Below are positions 44,161-55,112 of a DNA stretch of 64,000 bases, one piece after another. Location: positions 22,035,215 through 22,099,214 of the forward strand of contig OY754984.1 in assembly GCA_963576475.1 (NCBI GenBank), given 5' to 3'. Within the stretch, counting starts at the first letter, position 1; each line of letters begins with the position of its first letter. The translations under genes and the position numbers were made by a program. The stretch comes from Molanna angustata. Lineage: Eukaryota; Arthropoda; Insecta; Trichoptera; Molannidae. Below the pieces are notes generated by a model. That model was not told the DNA's origin, did not search any database, and saw only the letters and a list, made by a program, of their open reading frames with translations.

Positions 44161-45126
44161 TTATTGTTGCATATACGTAAACATTGAATTTTTTCCCTGT
44201 CGGGAGTCAATGATATTTTATAACAAATTTTTAGCATCTCAATAGAGACGAAGTTGAAATATTACCTATAGGAGAACCAGGAACTCAATGTTTGGGTACC
44301 TATATAGAATAAATAAATAAATAAATGAAATAAAACACAAAATTAAGTGAATATTTTAATATCAGTCAATATATGAAATGGATAAGTATAGATATTATTT
44401 TTGATTTTGAAATTCTTGAATTCACTAACCATTTTCAAATCAGTTGATTGAACCGCACCACCTCATTGTACGTGTAGTAGTGTTGTGCAAAACTCATGTC
44501 TTAACGGGGTACACAATATTGCCCCACTATAATTTGTTTACGCTACACGTACATTGGCATGGCGTGACTTTCCTGTGTATTTTTTTTGACGAACTTTTTA
44601 ACATCTCAATAGAGACGAAGTTGGAATATTAAATTAGATGGGTCGATGGCAGAGCGGTTAGCGCGCTGGGCTAGTAATCCAGTGGTCGCGAGTTCGAATC
44701 CTGCCTCGACCGATTTCGTTCACCTATAGCACAAGCATTTATATGCTTATTTTAGGGAACGTAGGAAGACGTATATGTACTTGTTTAACAAGGACATATT
44801 CATTTTTATTAAAAAAAAAAAAAATATATATATATAAGAACCAGGAACTCAAGGCACCTACATGGCTTACGACCTGTCATCGGCTGATTTACGCGATCAC
44901 TTTATGCGCTTGCGCAACGTTCACCAATTATGCCTTCTTATTGAGTTATCTTATTACCGATATTTTTTGACAAACTTTTTAACATTACAGGTCGTAAGCC
45001 CTGTAGGTACCTTGAGTTCCTGGTTCTTCTATAATATACCAACTCGAGATGTTAAAAAGTTTTTTCAAAAAAAATATCAATTGACTCCCGACAGGGAAAA
45101 AATCCAATGTTTGGGAATATGCAATT
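44161..45126. repeat. Unclassified repeat family D, composite of inverted copies
   Basis: A 5' piece lies at 44161-44290. A second piece, with GAACTTTTTAACATCTCAAT (44590-44610), is split by a SINE. The block GGAACTCAAGGCACCTACAT to CAACGTTCACCAATTATGCC (44830-44935) is followed by the inverted counterpart ending AATCCAATGTTTGGGAATAT (44990-45120). Confidence 0.6.
44638..44824 (+). mobile_element. tRNA-derived SINE (SINE-3)
   Basis: The head resembles a tRNA closely: A box TGGCAGAGCGGTTAGCG at 44647, an anticodon-arm-like CTGGG/TCCAG stem with an AGT-reading loop, B box GAGTTCGAATCC at 44690, and GGTCGA/TCGACC acceptor-like ends. It continues for about 110 bp of unrelated body to a poly(A) at 44811-44824. 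A second copy at 52283-52443 shares the body as well as the head, so this is a SINE and not a lone tRNA gene. Confidence 0.8.
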
Positions 45127-45708
45127 AAAAAACATTTTAGGTTTCCCGTATGTATTTTGAAGTAGGTACCTACTTATCACTTTGTTTGAAAACATTTTCA
45201 AAAGATGGCATATGGAATTGTGTAGCGCCGTTTTTGTGATGACCTCACCTCAAGCGCGCTCAAGCGTACATTAGCTCGATTGTGGAGAATTTAGTGATGG
45301 CCACAACCCACACGTATTGTAATAACATTGTGTATTTTATTATTATTCTAATTTTGAATGTAGGTATGTATGTTATGTTGAAATAGTTGGACGTTTCTCA
45401 AAAGCGTTTACTTCTCCCCATCCTTTTCCTTACTTTTTATTGTACACGTTCTTCAGTGAGACAGAGAATTCTTTATAGACAGACGAGGCGCAATATCTGT
45501 ACCGTCCGTGGAGTTATTCGAGTATATAGGAAAATTTTCCACTTATTTTGCCGTCTGTAATGTGTTAAGGGGCTCACTGCCGTGTAACCCCTACCCCCTC
45601 CCATCTCACCCATACCTCCCCCCACATTACCGCCGCCCGCCACCCGCCAATATACTCGTAATTGGAGACCCAAGGAGTAAATTTGTAACGGGAGAATTAT
45701 TTATTAAA
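45127..45708. other. No gene recognised
   Basis: GGCCACAACCCACACG at 45300-45315 is an isolated family F terminal motif. A C-rich patch lies at 45590-45660. No coding region is supported. Confidence 0.4.
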
Positions 45709-46880
45709 ACACTGTGTCAACATAAAGAGATACGTAAGTACTAATGACGTCACAACGTTTCTTTGTTTCATTTCAAATTCGAAATGTGTCTTTTCGTTCC
45801 ATTTCGAATGATTAAAATTTGAATATCGAATGATTTTAATTTAAATATCGAATGATTCTCTCGTAGTTTTGATTGACTTAACTCGGAATTTAAAAGTTTC
45901 ATTTCGAATTCCGAATGATTTTTTTCGTTCCATTTATAATTTGTATATAAATTTATCTATAATCTATTTTTAACTGGATTTATCTATTTTTAACTGGAAA
46001 ATTATTTATTGAAACACTATCAAATAAAGAGATAGGTAAGTATTAATAACGTTACACGATTTCTTTGTTTCATTTCAAATTCGAAATATGTTTTTCGTTC
46101 CATTTTGAATGCTAAAATTTGAATATCGAATGATTCTCTCGTAGTTTTGATTGACTTAACTCGGAATTTAAAAGTTTCATTTCGAATTCCGAATGATTTT
46201 TTTCGTTCCATTTATAATTATATAAATTTATCTATAATCTATTTTTAACTGGATTTATCTATTTTTAACTGGAAAATTATTTATTGAAACACTATCAAAT
46301 AAAGAGATAGGTAAGTATTAATAACGTTACACGATTTCTTTGTTTCATTTCAAATTCGAAATATGTTTTTCGTTCCATTTTGAATGCTAAAATTTGAATA
46401 TCGAATGATTCTATCGTAGTTTTAATTGACTTAACTCGGAATTTAAAAGTTTCATTTCGAATTCCGAATGATTTTTTTCGTTCCATTTAGAATGATATGA
46501 ATTTATCAATAAATAGGTACCTATGTAATTTTTAACGGGAAATTTGTTTATTGAAACAATGTATCAAATAAAGAGATTGGTAAGTATTAATAACGTCACA
46601 CCGTTTCATTATTTCATTTCAAATTCGAAATGTGTCTTTTCGTTCCATTTCGAATGATTAAAATTTGAATATCGAATGATTTGAATTTAAATATCCAATG
46701 ATTCTCTCGTAGTTTTGATTGACTTAACTCGGAGTTTCATTTAAAATTTCGAATGATTATTTTCGTTCCATTTAGAATTATTTGAATACCTTGATTCTTC
46801 CATTGTTACGTCCAATTTCGATGAGTTTCTTTTCTTTACAATTCGAATGATTTGAATTTATTTGAGCGTTGAATATCTAA
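45709..46880. repeat. Tandem array of about 275-bp units
   Basis: Unit starts near 45709, 46014, 46289 and 46555 (ACACTATCAAATAAAGAGAT and variants), plus a partial unit. Units 2 and 3 are nearly identical and each carry the same minus-strand 63-codon frame (46020-46211, 46295-46486). Those frames are a product of the repeat and show no domain. Within units, TTCGAAT-type phrases repeat at a finer scale. Confidence 0.8.
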
Positions 46881-47389
46881 TGATTTTTCCGTGATTATTT
46901 GTTTCGTTGTTTTATTTACTTTCATTTCAAATTTGAAGAACACCCAATAACTTGTTATAATATTTCGACTGCAATAATTAATGCAATAAAAACGAATTAA
47001 ACTTTTGATGGTTTAAACAAATTAGCATAGCCTAAGATATCGACCAGGGTAACTGGCACATTACGAATCAGCTACACCAGTAAAATATGATATTTGCCAA
47101 AGGAAAGTTTGTATCGTGGATAAATTGTCTCGAATTTCCATAGAATAGTGAATCATTTGACGACGGCAATGGGCGTTCTGCAGTTGGAGAAAGATAGGTA
47201 GATTGGTGGGGTCGACAGAGAGAGGGAGGCGTCCGCTGTACGTCGAGGCACGTCTCATTGTTGTTTTACGACAGTATCAGATACACCAGTTAATCAGCGT
47301 ATTTACGATGTATTTTATCTTTAATTGTTTGCAAGAACTTCACATCGGTCTGTATTTGCCAAATTTCTCATAATATGCTCGATACAGGG
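46881..47389. other. No gene recognised
   Basis: Mixed composition. The minus frame at 47061-47258 has no recognisable domain. Confidence 0.4.
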
Positions 47390-48092
47390 ACGGCACACAA
47401 TACCGGTGAGCTTTTAACCGGTTTTATTTAGTTAAATGATTATTAACACTATGGTCAAATATGCAATAATTAATGTTTGTGGTATATTTCAACAATTTTT
47501 ACTTATAAACTAAAGCAGTCACCTCTGAAACCGGTAGTTAAATTGACAAAAAGCACGATTAAAAACAAGAAGCAAATTTTATTAGGTACTCATGTTTTTA
47601 TATTGATAAAAAACGAGCTTTCAAAAAACAAAAGCAACAATTTCTAATCATATTAAAATTAATGGTTGCTACTTTGAAAAGTACGCACATCTTCTTAAAA
47701 TATTTGTTCTAAATATAATGGTTCCGATCAAACGGTAATATTGGAATTCACAGGTACACACAACCCGAGATTTATTTTAGCTTACACCAATTTTCCAATT
47801 TGGAAACTAATGGTGGATCACTTACCGGTTAACACTAACCGTTTTACACTAACCGGTTAGTGTTAACCGGTTTACACTAACCGGTTATTGTTAACCGGTT
47901 TCTACTAACCGGTTTATATTAACCGGTTTTCATTTACTGTATATTTCTTCGATCTTCATTTATCGTTTTTACATTTTCCGTTCTCAAATGGATGTATATT
48001 CACGGATCTAAGGGTACCAAATGTATTTTTGATGTAATAAAAAAAAAACTTAATAACCGGTTTCAGTTAAGATCGGTGTCGACATCCCTCTC
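47390..48092. mobile_element. Possible hAT-like element rich in ACCGGTT
   Basis: Left CAGGGACGGCACACAATACC and, on the complement of the right edge, GAGGGATGTCGACACCGATC are similar terminal sequences. The interior has many AACCGGTT motifs, dense at 47823-47930 and alternating in orientation. No 8-bp target duplication was found, so the limits are uncertain. Confidence 0.45.
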
Positions 48093-48815
48093 ACCGCAGT
48101 ACTGGCGAAGACTCGTGGCAAAACACTCCGAAGGGGTTATTAATTCTCGCCTCCGCAGTGTTTTACCTTATTAGAAGTCCTTATTTATATTATTAGTATC
48201 TAAGTACCTACCTATCGCCAGACACACTTTCACAAACATCCCTCTCTTATCCTCTTTCTTAGCCGGAATTTTCGCCTTTAAACGAATAAAATATATTTCT
48301 CCTATCATACAAATCATATTTATCGCTGTTGCCTTCGGTGAATCGCCATTTTACTACATATTGTACACGAACATCAAGGGATATTTTTCTTCCTATTATT
48401 GTATACAAATATTATGTTATTTGTAAATAACGCAACGACGGTGTTCCACATTTTACTCTCCGCACTATGGAATAGTGGAGAGTCATGATTTAACAATTTT
48501 TAAGCGTATTTTTTATATCAATTTCTCAACGGATATCATGTAGAGAGTGTACACTGTGAGTTTCGTCGTGATGTGTTTGTATGTATGGCGTACGGCGTAC
48601 GGATTATCCTTTTTGTGTCCTTTCTACAGCCCAAACTACAGTCCGATCGACTTCATAATATTAACATCATATTGTGTAAAGTGCATAGACTATGATTTCA
48701 TCTATCAAAATTTTCAAAATGCGCTCACGGTCTGGAAAATCGTTCTGTTTGAAATTTGCATTCAAGGATTGTCAAAATTTAAAGTAAAAAAAGGAATGGT
48801 TTGTCATATCAAAAG
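48093..48815. other. No gene recognised
   Basis: The frame at 48547-48885 overlaps the start of a transposase remnant in another frame and has no domain of its own. Confidence 0.4.
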
Positions 48816-49658
48816 GATGGAGCAACGTCGCACACGTCCAATACATCTCTGCCACGAGTTCGTGAAATTTTCCCAGGCAAATTGATCTCCAGGAGAGGTG
48901 ACATAAATTGGCCTTCACGCAGTACTGATTTAACCCCTATGGACATTTCCTATGAGGTTATCTAAAGTTTACGCCAGTAAACCGTTCCCTGGCGCATTTG
49001 AAAGAAAATATCCGTCACGAAATGGTAGCCATCACTGAGTCCACCTGCCGAGCCGTCATAAGTAATTTTACTGTTCGATTAAATGAATGCTACGATCAGA
49101 CGGCGTGTAGCAGCAGAAGTCGAACGGAGCAAGCAGCAAACTGACCCTAGACATCCAATTTATGGCTCACAGCCGCATCAGTGTAGACTCAAGTCCAGAA
49201 GAAGCTTCCTGGAGATGACCGCCCCTATTGTTGGCCTTCCCGAGGCCCGAAGGCTGTTACTGTGGCGTGATAGTGTCGAACGCACTCAGCTACCACCTGC
49301 GGAGGACGTGTCAGTGGGACACAACCTGCCTTATCCAACATGGAGAGCGCTCAATAGGCTCAGAACGGGTGTCTCCTGCTGTTACAGTGACCTCAAGAAA
49401 TGGGGATACAGAGAGGAAGACATCTGCGAGTGTGGCGCCAGACAGGACAACGTGCACCTACTGTCATGTCCCATGCCATGATAGGAGCGACATGCACGCA
49501 CCATGACACAGTGATAGCAAACACTAGTGGAATCCGAGTGGCTGAATATTGGGGGCTACGAATATGATGGTGTTCCGGACACGGAAAGTAAGTAAGTAGT
49601 AAATGAATGCTACGAACGCGAGGGTCTACATTTGGACGATATTACTTTTAAGAAATAA
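48816..49658 (+). pseudogene. Mariner/Tc-type transposase C-terminal remnant
   Basis: Reads DGATSHTSNTSLPRVREIFP, GKLISRRGDINWPSRSTDLT and PMDISYEVI, then after a stop HLKENIRHEMVAI, STCRAVISNFTVRLNECYE and, beyond an insertion, REGLHLDDITFKK and TAA. QDGAxxHT and RSxDLTPxDF are the second and third catalytic acid blocks of DDE transposases of this superfamily. About 36 residues separate the two aspartates by my count. The frame is broken near 48960 and split by a LINE at 49096-49599. Confidence 0.75.
49096..49599 (+). mobile_element. LINE C-terminal fragment with 16-bp target duplication
   Basis: The flanking repeat TAAATGAATGCTACGA is exact (49080-49095, 49600-49615). The insert reads RRLLLWRDSVERTQLP, YPTWRALNRLRTGVSCC, LKKWGYREEDICECGARQDN and HLLSC, the CxCG ... 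HLLxCP C-terminal region of I/jockey-type LINEs. It ends in a (GTAA)n tail. A minus-strand relative lies at 57423-57650. Confidence 0.8.
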
Positions 49659-50545
49659 ATCCCCAAATTGTGTACTTTAATAATCAATAAACATTTTTTC
49701 GATACACGGTTTACTTTTTTTTAAATCGATCCACTAAATATAAACTTTATTTTGAGACATCGTGTATTACCTGTTGGATATTAATTAACTTTAAATTTAC
49801 TTAATTTTTATCTATTTTACATAGCAGATTACGAGACAACTCACCCTGTATCACCGATCATATACCTACGTATGTATTTTGGGTTTCCCTGTATACGTAT
49901 TCTCACTTATCCAAACTCACAATTGCTAAAATCTTAATAACGTTACAATTAATCCACGGAAAAAGAAGACTTCTTTGCCTTTGTAGTGAGCTGGACCCTT
50001 TTTGCGGCCAGCGTTACGTGAAGTATATACATACATACATTCACACATACATACATATATATATAGGTACTGTATAATTATGGTTTATTCCTCATACATA
50101 AGTGGAAATGGCACAGTTTTTCACTTAGAATTTAAAATAATCAAACCTACACCATACCTACTTAGCACGGTTTCACTATTTGGGAAATGAATATTTTAGC
50201 CTAGGCGATATTTACATATTACTTGTCATTGGCAAACTCGATCGCCTTATACGTTCCATCGCGGTCCACCTGCTCAACAAACACATTTCATATAAAAAAT
50301 ATTAACAAGACACACGTAAAACACTCTGTCTTAAATAGGACATATTATCCAACTGTCGATTCGTTCATGAGAATTCAATTTTCTGAATGAATCGACATTA
50401 GTAAGCCAAGATGCGTGTACGAAGGAAAATTTTGTATGGCGTAGTGGACTTTTTGCATGCTAATAACACCAACTAGAGGCCTCGTAGCATATATATTCCC
50501 GTACATGGATTTACTCAGAATTCGGAGTAGAACATTTTATGTGAG

Positions 50546-50546
<1 letters not shown>
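49659..50546. other. No gene recognised; CATA and TATA microsatellites
   Basis: (CATA)n and (TA)n runs lie near 50027-50066. The rest shows no supported feature. Confidence 0.4.

Positions 50547-50596
<50 letters not shown>
50547..50596. repeat. GT microsatellite
   Basis: An almost pure (GT)n run. Confidence 0.95.
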
Positions 50597-51293
50597 TGTG
50601 TGTCCATCCCCCCCTTATAACTTTTGATCCGCTCAATTTACAGAGCCCAAAATTTCAGAATATATAAAAAATATAGGACTACAAAACTTTTTTACTCAGA
50701 ATTGTGAATTTTTGTTTCAGTCAGGGGTTATCAACTTTTGAAATTTTGGTTTATTTTTCCATATATCTCAGAAACCATAAAAACTAGAACGCCTGAAAAT
50801 TGGTATAAACATAGAAAAATACAAAATCTTAGTTTTTTTGAAAAAATTCCAGGATTTCTCAAACATTTTTTATTAAGGTAAATATTTTTTTAAATTTAAA
50901 TGTATGAGTTTAACTGCCTATATTTCCAATTTTATTTAAAATATCGAAAAAAAACGAAACACCCCAACTAGACAATTTAATTTTCTATAAAACATTTTAA
51001 CATTGTATAAGCACATCTCAATTTTTTTTAATAATTTTTATAAAAATTGAATTTTGTGACGTATTTCACATTAAATACAAACAATATCTCAGTAAAATCA
51101 AACAGATACTCAGCACATCAGGCCATGATATTGTAACTGAATGTAACTGAATATTAACCGTTACACAGATATTTTTTTTTCTCTTTCATATCTTTTATAC
51201 ATGATGAAATTCCTAACTATAATATTTATTCTTTTTATAAGAGAAACAGTTTTATTCTTCAAATAATAAATATATTTAAAAACAATCTTTTTC
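50597..51293. other. No gene recognised
   Basis: AT-rich sequence between the GT microsatellite and the foldback element. Confidence 0.4.
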
Positions 51294-51297
51294 TTAA

Positions 51298-51982
51298 GGG
51301 GGGGACTGCTGCCAACGTACCTATTTTTCAATTTGATATACCATCATTATTTCTTATCAAATCGTTTTGAAAAAAATAATTTAGATAGTTTGGATATTAA
51401 TAAACAAAAACATACATTAACGTTTTGATAATGTTCTGTATAAATTCTTGTAGAAAAATAATGGCATACCTCGATTTTCAACGTTTATCATATATTTTTA
51501 ATAAACTATAAGGCGTAGAGTAATATTTTTTTTTAAATTAAAGAAGACCAAAATATCTAGAAAATTATGATGTGACATTGCATTAATGCTTCAGGTTTAG
51601 TTAATAAACCCAAAAAAACATTTATTTTCCATTCAGCGCCATTGCGTAATAAAAGTTTTTTTGGTTTATTTACTTAACCTGATGCGTTAATGCAACGGCA
51701 TATCATATTTTTCCAGGTATTTTGTTCTTCTTTAATTTATAAAAAAAAATATTGCTCTTTACCTTATATTTTTTTAGAAATTTAAGATAAATGTCTAAAA
51801 TCGGGGTATGCTTATTATTTTCCTACAAGAATATAATATACAGAACATAATCTAAAAGTTAAGGTATATTTCTCTTTATTAATATCCAAACTAACTAGGT
51901 TATTTATTTCAAAATGATTCGTTTAGTAATAATGATGATATATCAAATTGAAAAAATAGGTACGTTGGCAGCAGTCACCCTC
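51298..51982. mobile_element. TTAA-flanked foldback DNA element
   Basis: TTAA lies at 51294-51297 and 51983-51986. The arms start GGGGGGACTGCTGCCAACGT and, on the complement, GAGGGTGACTGCTGCCAACG. They stay complementary for roughly 300 bp, leaving a centre of about 45-60 bp. A single arm lies at 17743 and a fragment at 32691, also against TTAA. TTAA targets are used by piggyBac and Kolobok. Neither transposase is present, so the assignment is open. Confidence 0.8.
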
Positions 51983-51986
51983 TTAA

Positions 51987-52282
51987 ATTAAAAGTGAATG
52001 CCCATATTTAAAATCATAGTAATCTAAAATTGGAAAACACAATATCCTTATGTAGATACCACTATAATTAGATTATATTTTAGGTACCTACCACTGAATT
52101 CATACATTACACTTACGTAAGTCTTGAAAGATTGGGCATCTTGATTTTTCTACTTATTTTACTTACTCAATTTGTTGTGATTTGTTTTCTGTATAATTTT
52201 TTTATAATTATTTCTTCTCGCTTACTTTACGAAGGCCCGAAGTTTTCTTTCAGAGTTTTGCAGAGGGCCGTTATTAATTCCC
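51987..52282. other. No gene recognised
   Basis: AT-rich spacer. The frame at 52132-52377 runs into SINE-3 and is compositional. Confidence 0.4.
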
Positions 52283-52443
52283 ATTTTTTTCTTTTTAAAA
52301 AAAGGAATGAATATGTCCTCGTAACAAGTACATACAAAAATATCCTCATGCTTGTTCGTGAACGAAATCGGTCATGACAGTATTCGAACTCGCGACCGCT
52401 TGATTAAAAACCCAGCGCGCTAACCGCCCTGCCACCACCCATC
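52283..52443 (-). mobile_element. tRNA-derived SINE (SINE-3), second copy
   Basis: The complement reads GGTGGCAGGGCGGTTAGCGC (A box), GCGGTCGCGAGTTCGAATAC (B box) and GACCGATTTCGTTCAC, then TGTACTTGTTACGAGGACAT and ATTCATTCC, matching the copy at 44638 through head and body. Confidence 0.75.
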
Positions 52444-53216
52444 TGTTTATTAGTGTTTAATTCAATTTTACTTTTAAACAAAGTAAAAAAAAATTAAGTC
52501 ACAAAAATGAAAGTCGATTGAAAAACCAGTGGCGTACGTAGGTATAAAATAATACGTGAATATGTAATTGTGAAAATATGTCTGAATATAATAACCGGTG
52601 TGAGATATTACTGCACGAGATTTGATTAAACATAACAGTGGTCCGTTTCCGAGAATTCAAAACGGCAGATTATTTAAATTTCTTCTTCCCACGAACCGCC
52701 TCTGTGTGCGGTGGGAGGGTGGAGGGATTTTTTGCCGCGGTGAAAGGGTTAAATCATACATACATATATTTTAAAGCGTATTCATACGTTTTGTTCAAGG
52801 CGTCCGTTTTACATTATGTTATTGCGTCCACCTTAACGTCTATTTGCATTTGCGTATCTAGGGGTTAGACGGCGAGGGGCACTCTTAAAGTTTTGGGGCA
52901 TGACCAATGACCATGCTTTGAAAAAAAATCGTATAGTGACATTAATATCATTAACATTTTTAGGTATCTCGATGATTGGAAGCAATTTCCGAATTGCAAG
53001 TCTGTCAGTTAATATTATGTATCTGTACGCCAGAAATAAATCAGATTCAATTTGTTATGACCAAACGTTTTCGCCGAAGCTTCTCGGCATTGTCAAGGTT
53101 TAAGATAATCTAAATTGAAATGACTTTTACTTCAAATATTAACCATGTTGCCAGATGCATCGTCTGCCATCAAAAGCAAAAAATAAATAAGTTTAGTTTG
53201 TTGGTCGACATTTTTT
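52444..53216. other. No gene recognised
   Basis: A less AT-rich patch at 52620-52880 matches no repeat in the window. 53187-53216 begins a stretch shared with 14778-14825. Confidence 0.4.
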
Positions 53217-53700
53217 AATAGAGCTCTATTGCTCGGTAGGAAAACCAAAACAACCTTTTATAAAACGCTCCGCCGTCCAGTCATTGCATATGGTGTCGAA
53301 TGCTGGGTAATGACCAAAAGAGACGAAAACATGCTTCTGATATTTGAAAGGAAAGTCCTCAGAAAGATATTTGGTCCTGTCAACGAAAATGGAGTGTGGA
53401 GGAGACGATTTAATCACGAATTAGAGGCACTGTATGGCGAACCTAACATTGTACTGAAGAAGACTGCAATGGTTGGGCCATGTCCACAGGATGAGTGATG
53501 ATCGTACTCCCAACAAGGTTTTTAACACCACACCAGACGGAAGAAGAAGCAGAGGCAGACCAAAAACGAGATGGCTGGACGATGTGGAGGCTGATGTACG
53601 AGCGCTGGGTCTTACCAACTGGAAGAGAGCCGCAGAGTGCAGGGAGGAATGGCGACGGATTCTGAAGGAGGCCAAGGCCCACAACGGTCTGTAGGGCTAA
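53217..53700 (+). pseudogene. RTE-like LINE C-terminal tail, frameshifted
   Basis: Reads TTFYKTLRRPVIAYGVECW, NMLLIFERKVLRKIFGPV and GVWRRRFNHELEALYGEPN. After a one-base shift near 53465 it reads GHVHRMSDDRTPNKVF, RGRPKTRWLDDVEADVRALG and REEWRRILKEAKAHNGL with a stop at 53692-53694. A (GAT)n tail follows. It is 5'-truncated and only lightly damaged. Confidence 0.8.
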
Positions 53701-53959
53701 TGATGATGATGATTGTAAATAGGTATATAATGAATTCTGGGAACAAAACTTCAAAACAATACGTAAAAAAATGATAGATTCATTTTTATTGTATAAATAA
53801 TTTTACAACCATTCAAAAACCAACTGTTTTATACACCTGACATGTATTTTTTTTATATAGGTAACCACAAGTTTCAGTCTTGTAGAGTATTATTCTGAAG
53901 ACGTGCCTTGCACCAAACGCGTCGATTGTCATTCTAATTTAATAGAGCAAAAACCAAGT
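53701..53959. other. No gene recognised
   Basis: AT-rich spacer. Confidence 0.35.
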
Positions 53960-54180
53960 ATTTTTTTATTTTATATTCATAATATATTTACATGCAATTT
54001 TTTTTTTTTTTTTTTTATTTTTTTTTTTATTTTTTTTATTTTTTTTTTTTGTAACATAAGAAATAATATACAAGGTACACATCAAAGTTTAACAATACAA
54101 CATTTTTACAAAAAAAAGATCCTTAAGAACTAGATGCGGAATGTAAACTGCTTCACTAGGTTAAAAACCTGTTCTGAAGC
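53960..54180 (-). repeat. Dispersed retroposon-tail repeat, second copy
   Basis: A long T-rich run (53998-54050), then AAGAACTAGATGCGGAA, AACTGCTTCA and TTCTGAAGCAGC, as at 26672-26830. Confidence 0.55.
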
Positions 54181-54189
54181 AGCATTATG

Positions 54190-54745
54190 ATTATAATAAT
54201 AATAATAATATTATTATTATTGGAGATTGATCTCGGTTATGGTTCGGTAGTTTCCTTCACAACGGAGCGTACTCAAGTTGTGAGGCTATGTGTTTGTGTG
54301 TCTGTGTGGTTGTGTGTAGTTGTTTAAAGTGGTACCTGTAGAAAATAGACTATTGTGCATGTGTTGATAATTGTAGTTTTTTGTATGTTGGTGATTACGT
54401 ATGGGGGTAACTTTAGTATGTCTATATTTTTTTGGAGAGTTTTTGCCTGTAGACGATAATATTATTGGGACTATTGTTACTTTTTCTTGTTTCCACTGTG
54501 ATTTTATCTGTTCTGCTAAAGGTATGTATTTATCTATTTTTTCTAAATGTTTCTTTTGTAGATTTGCTGTATTTGGTATCGATATTTCTATTAGATATGT
54601 GTGTTTATGTATTTTGTCGATTAATGTAATGTCTGGTCGGTTATGTAGGTTTGTTCTGTCTGTGATTATGTCTCTATTCCAGTATAGTTTGTAGTTATCA
54701 TTTTCTGTTACAGCTGGGGGTGTGTATTGATACCACTTGACGTGA
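54190..54745 (-). mobile_element. LINE 3' end encoding a restriction-like endonuclease motif
   Basis: Minus-strand element ending in (AAT)n at 54190-54218. A short 3' UTR (CCTCACAACTTGAGTACGCT, GAGATCAATCTCC) separates the tail from the coding end. Confidence 0.6.
54286..54742 (-). pseudogene. LINE ORF C-terminus with RPD-X14-E motif
   Basis: The minus strand is open for about 150 codons without an early ATG, so it looks like the end of a longer ORF. It reads VKWYQYTPPAVTENDNYKLY, WNRDIITDRTNLHNRPDIT, HKHTYLIEISIPNTANL, YIPLAEQIKSQWKQEKV and TIVPIILSSTG, then a stop at 54286-54288. RPD followed after 14 residues by E matches the R/KPD-X12-14-D/E catalytic signature of restriction-like endonucleases in early-branching LINEs (R2/R4 types). 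This class differs from the AP-endonuclease LINEs elsewhere in the window. The polymerase part is missing. Confidence 0.6.
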
Positions 54746-54759
54746 TGTGAGGATTTTTT

Positions 54760-55010
54760 TTATGGTGTCTGGCCATCTTCCATACGATGCACGTGTCCTA
54801 ACCAGCGGAGCCTCCCTATTTTTATCGTATTTGGTTCCTTAAATAGGCTCTGTAGTTCGTTGTTGTATCTGATTCTCCACGTGCCTTGATTGCAGAGGGG
54901 ACCGAAATTTTTTCTCAAAATTTTCCTTTCGAAAACCAGTAACGCATCCATATCCTTTTTAGCAAGAACCCAACACTCGACGAGACGTATGTTAGTACAG
55001 GTCGTAAAAG
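54760..55010 (-). pseudogene. RTE-like LINE C-terminal remnant
   Basis: The minus strand reads ECWVLAKKDMDALLVFERK, LRKNFGPLCNQGTWRIRYN and LQSLFKEPNTIKIGRLRWLG then HVHRMEDGQTP. Both ends are cut off, and it abuts the restriction-like LINE tail. Confidence 0.7.
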
Positions 55011-55112
55011 AGTTTAATTAATGATTCTTTTTTGGATAAGAGATCACACATCGCTGTAATCAAGCAATAGAAGAAATAAAATAAAAATAAAGTTAATTAA
55101 TTAGACAGTCCT

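Noticed and set aside
44647..44712. A tRNA gene (Thr, AGT-like anticodon loop)
   Set aside because: The sequence continues into a SINE body with a poly(A) tail shared with a second locus, and the T stem and first acceptor pair have mismatches.
46020..46486. Two near-identical 63-codon proteins on the minus strand
   Set aside because: Both arise from the same frame in adjacent 275-bp tandem units. Duplication by repeat explains them.
47061..47258. Minus-strand 65-codon frame as a gene
   Set aside because: No recognisable domain and no supporting context.
54000..54133. Phenylalanine-rich membrane-like peptide
   Set aside because: It is a poly(T) tract translated in one frame.
54401..54694. 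Cysteine- and phenylalanine-rich plus-strand frame
   Set aside because: It lies opposite the minus-strand LINE coding region and is its shadow.
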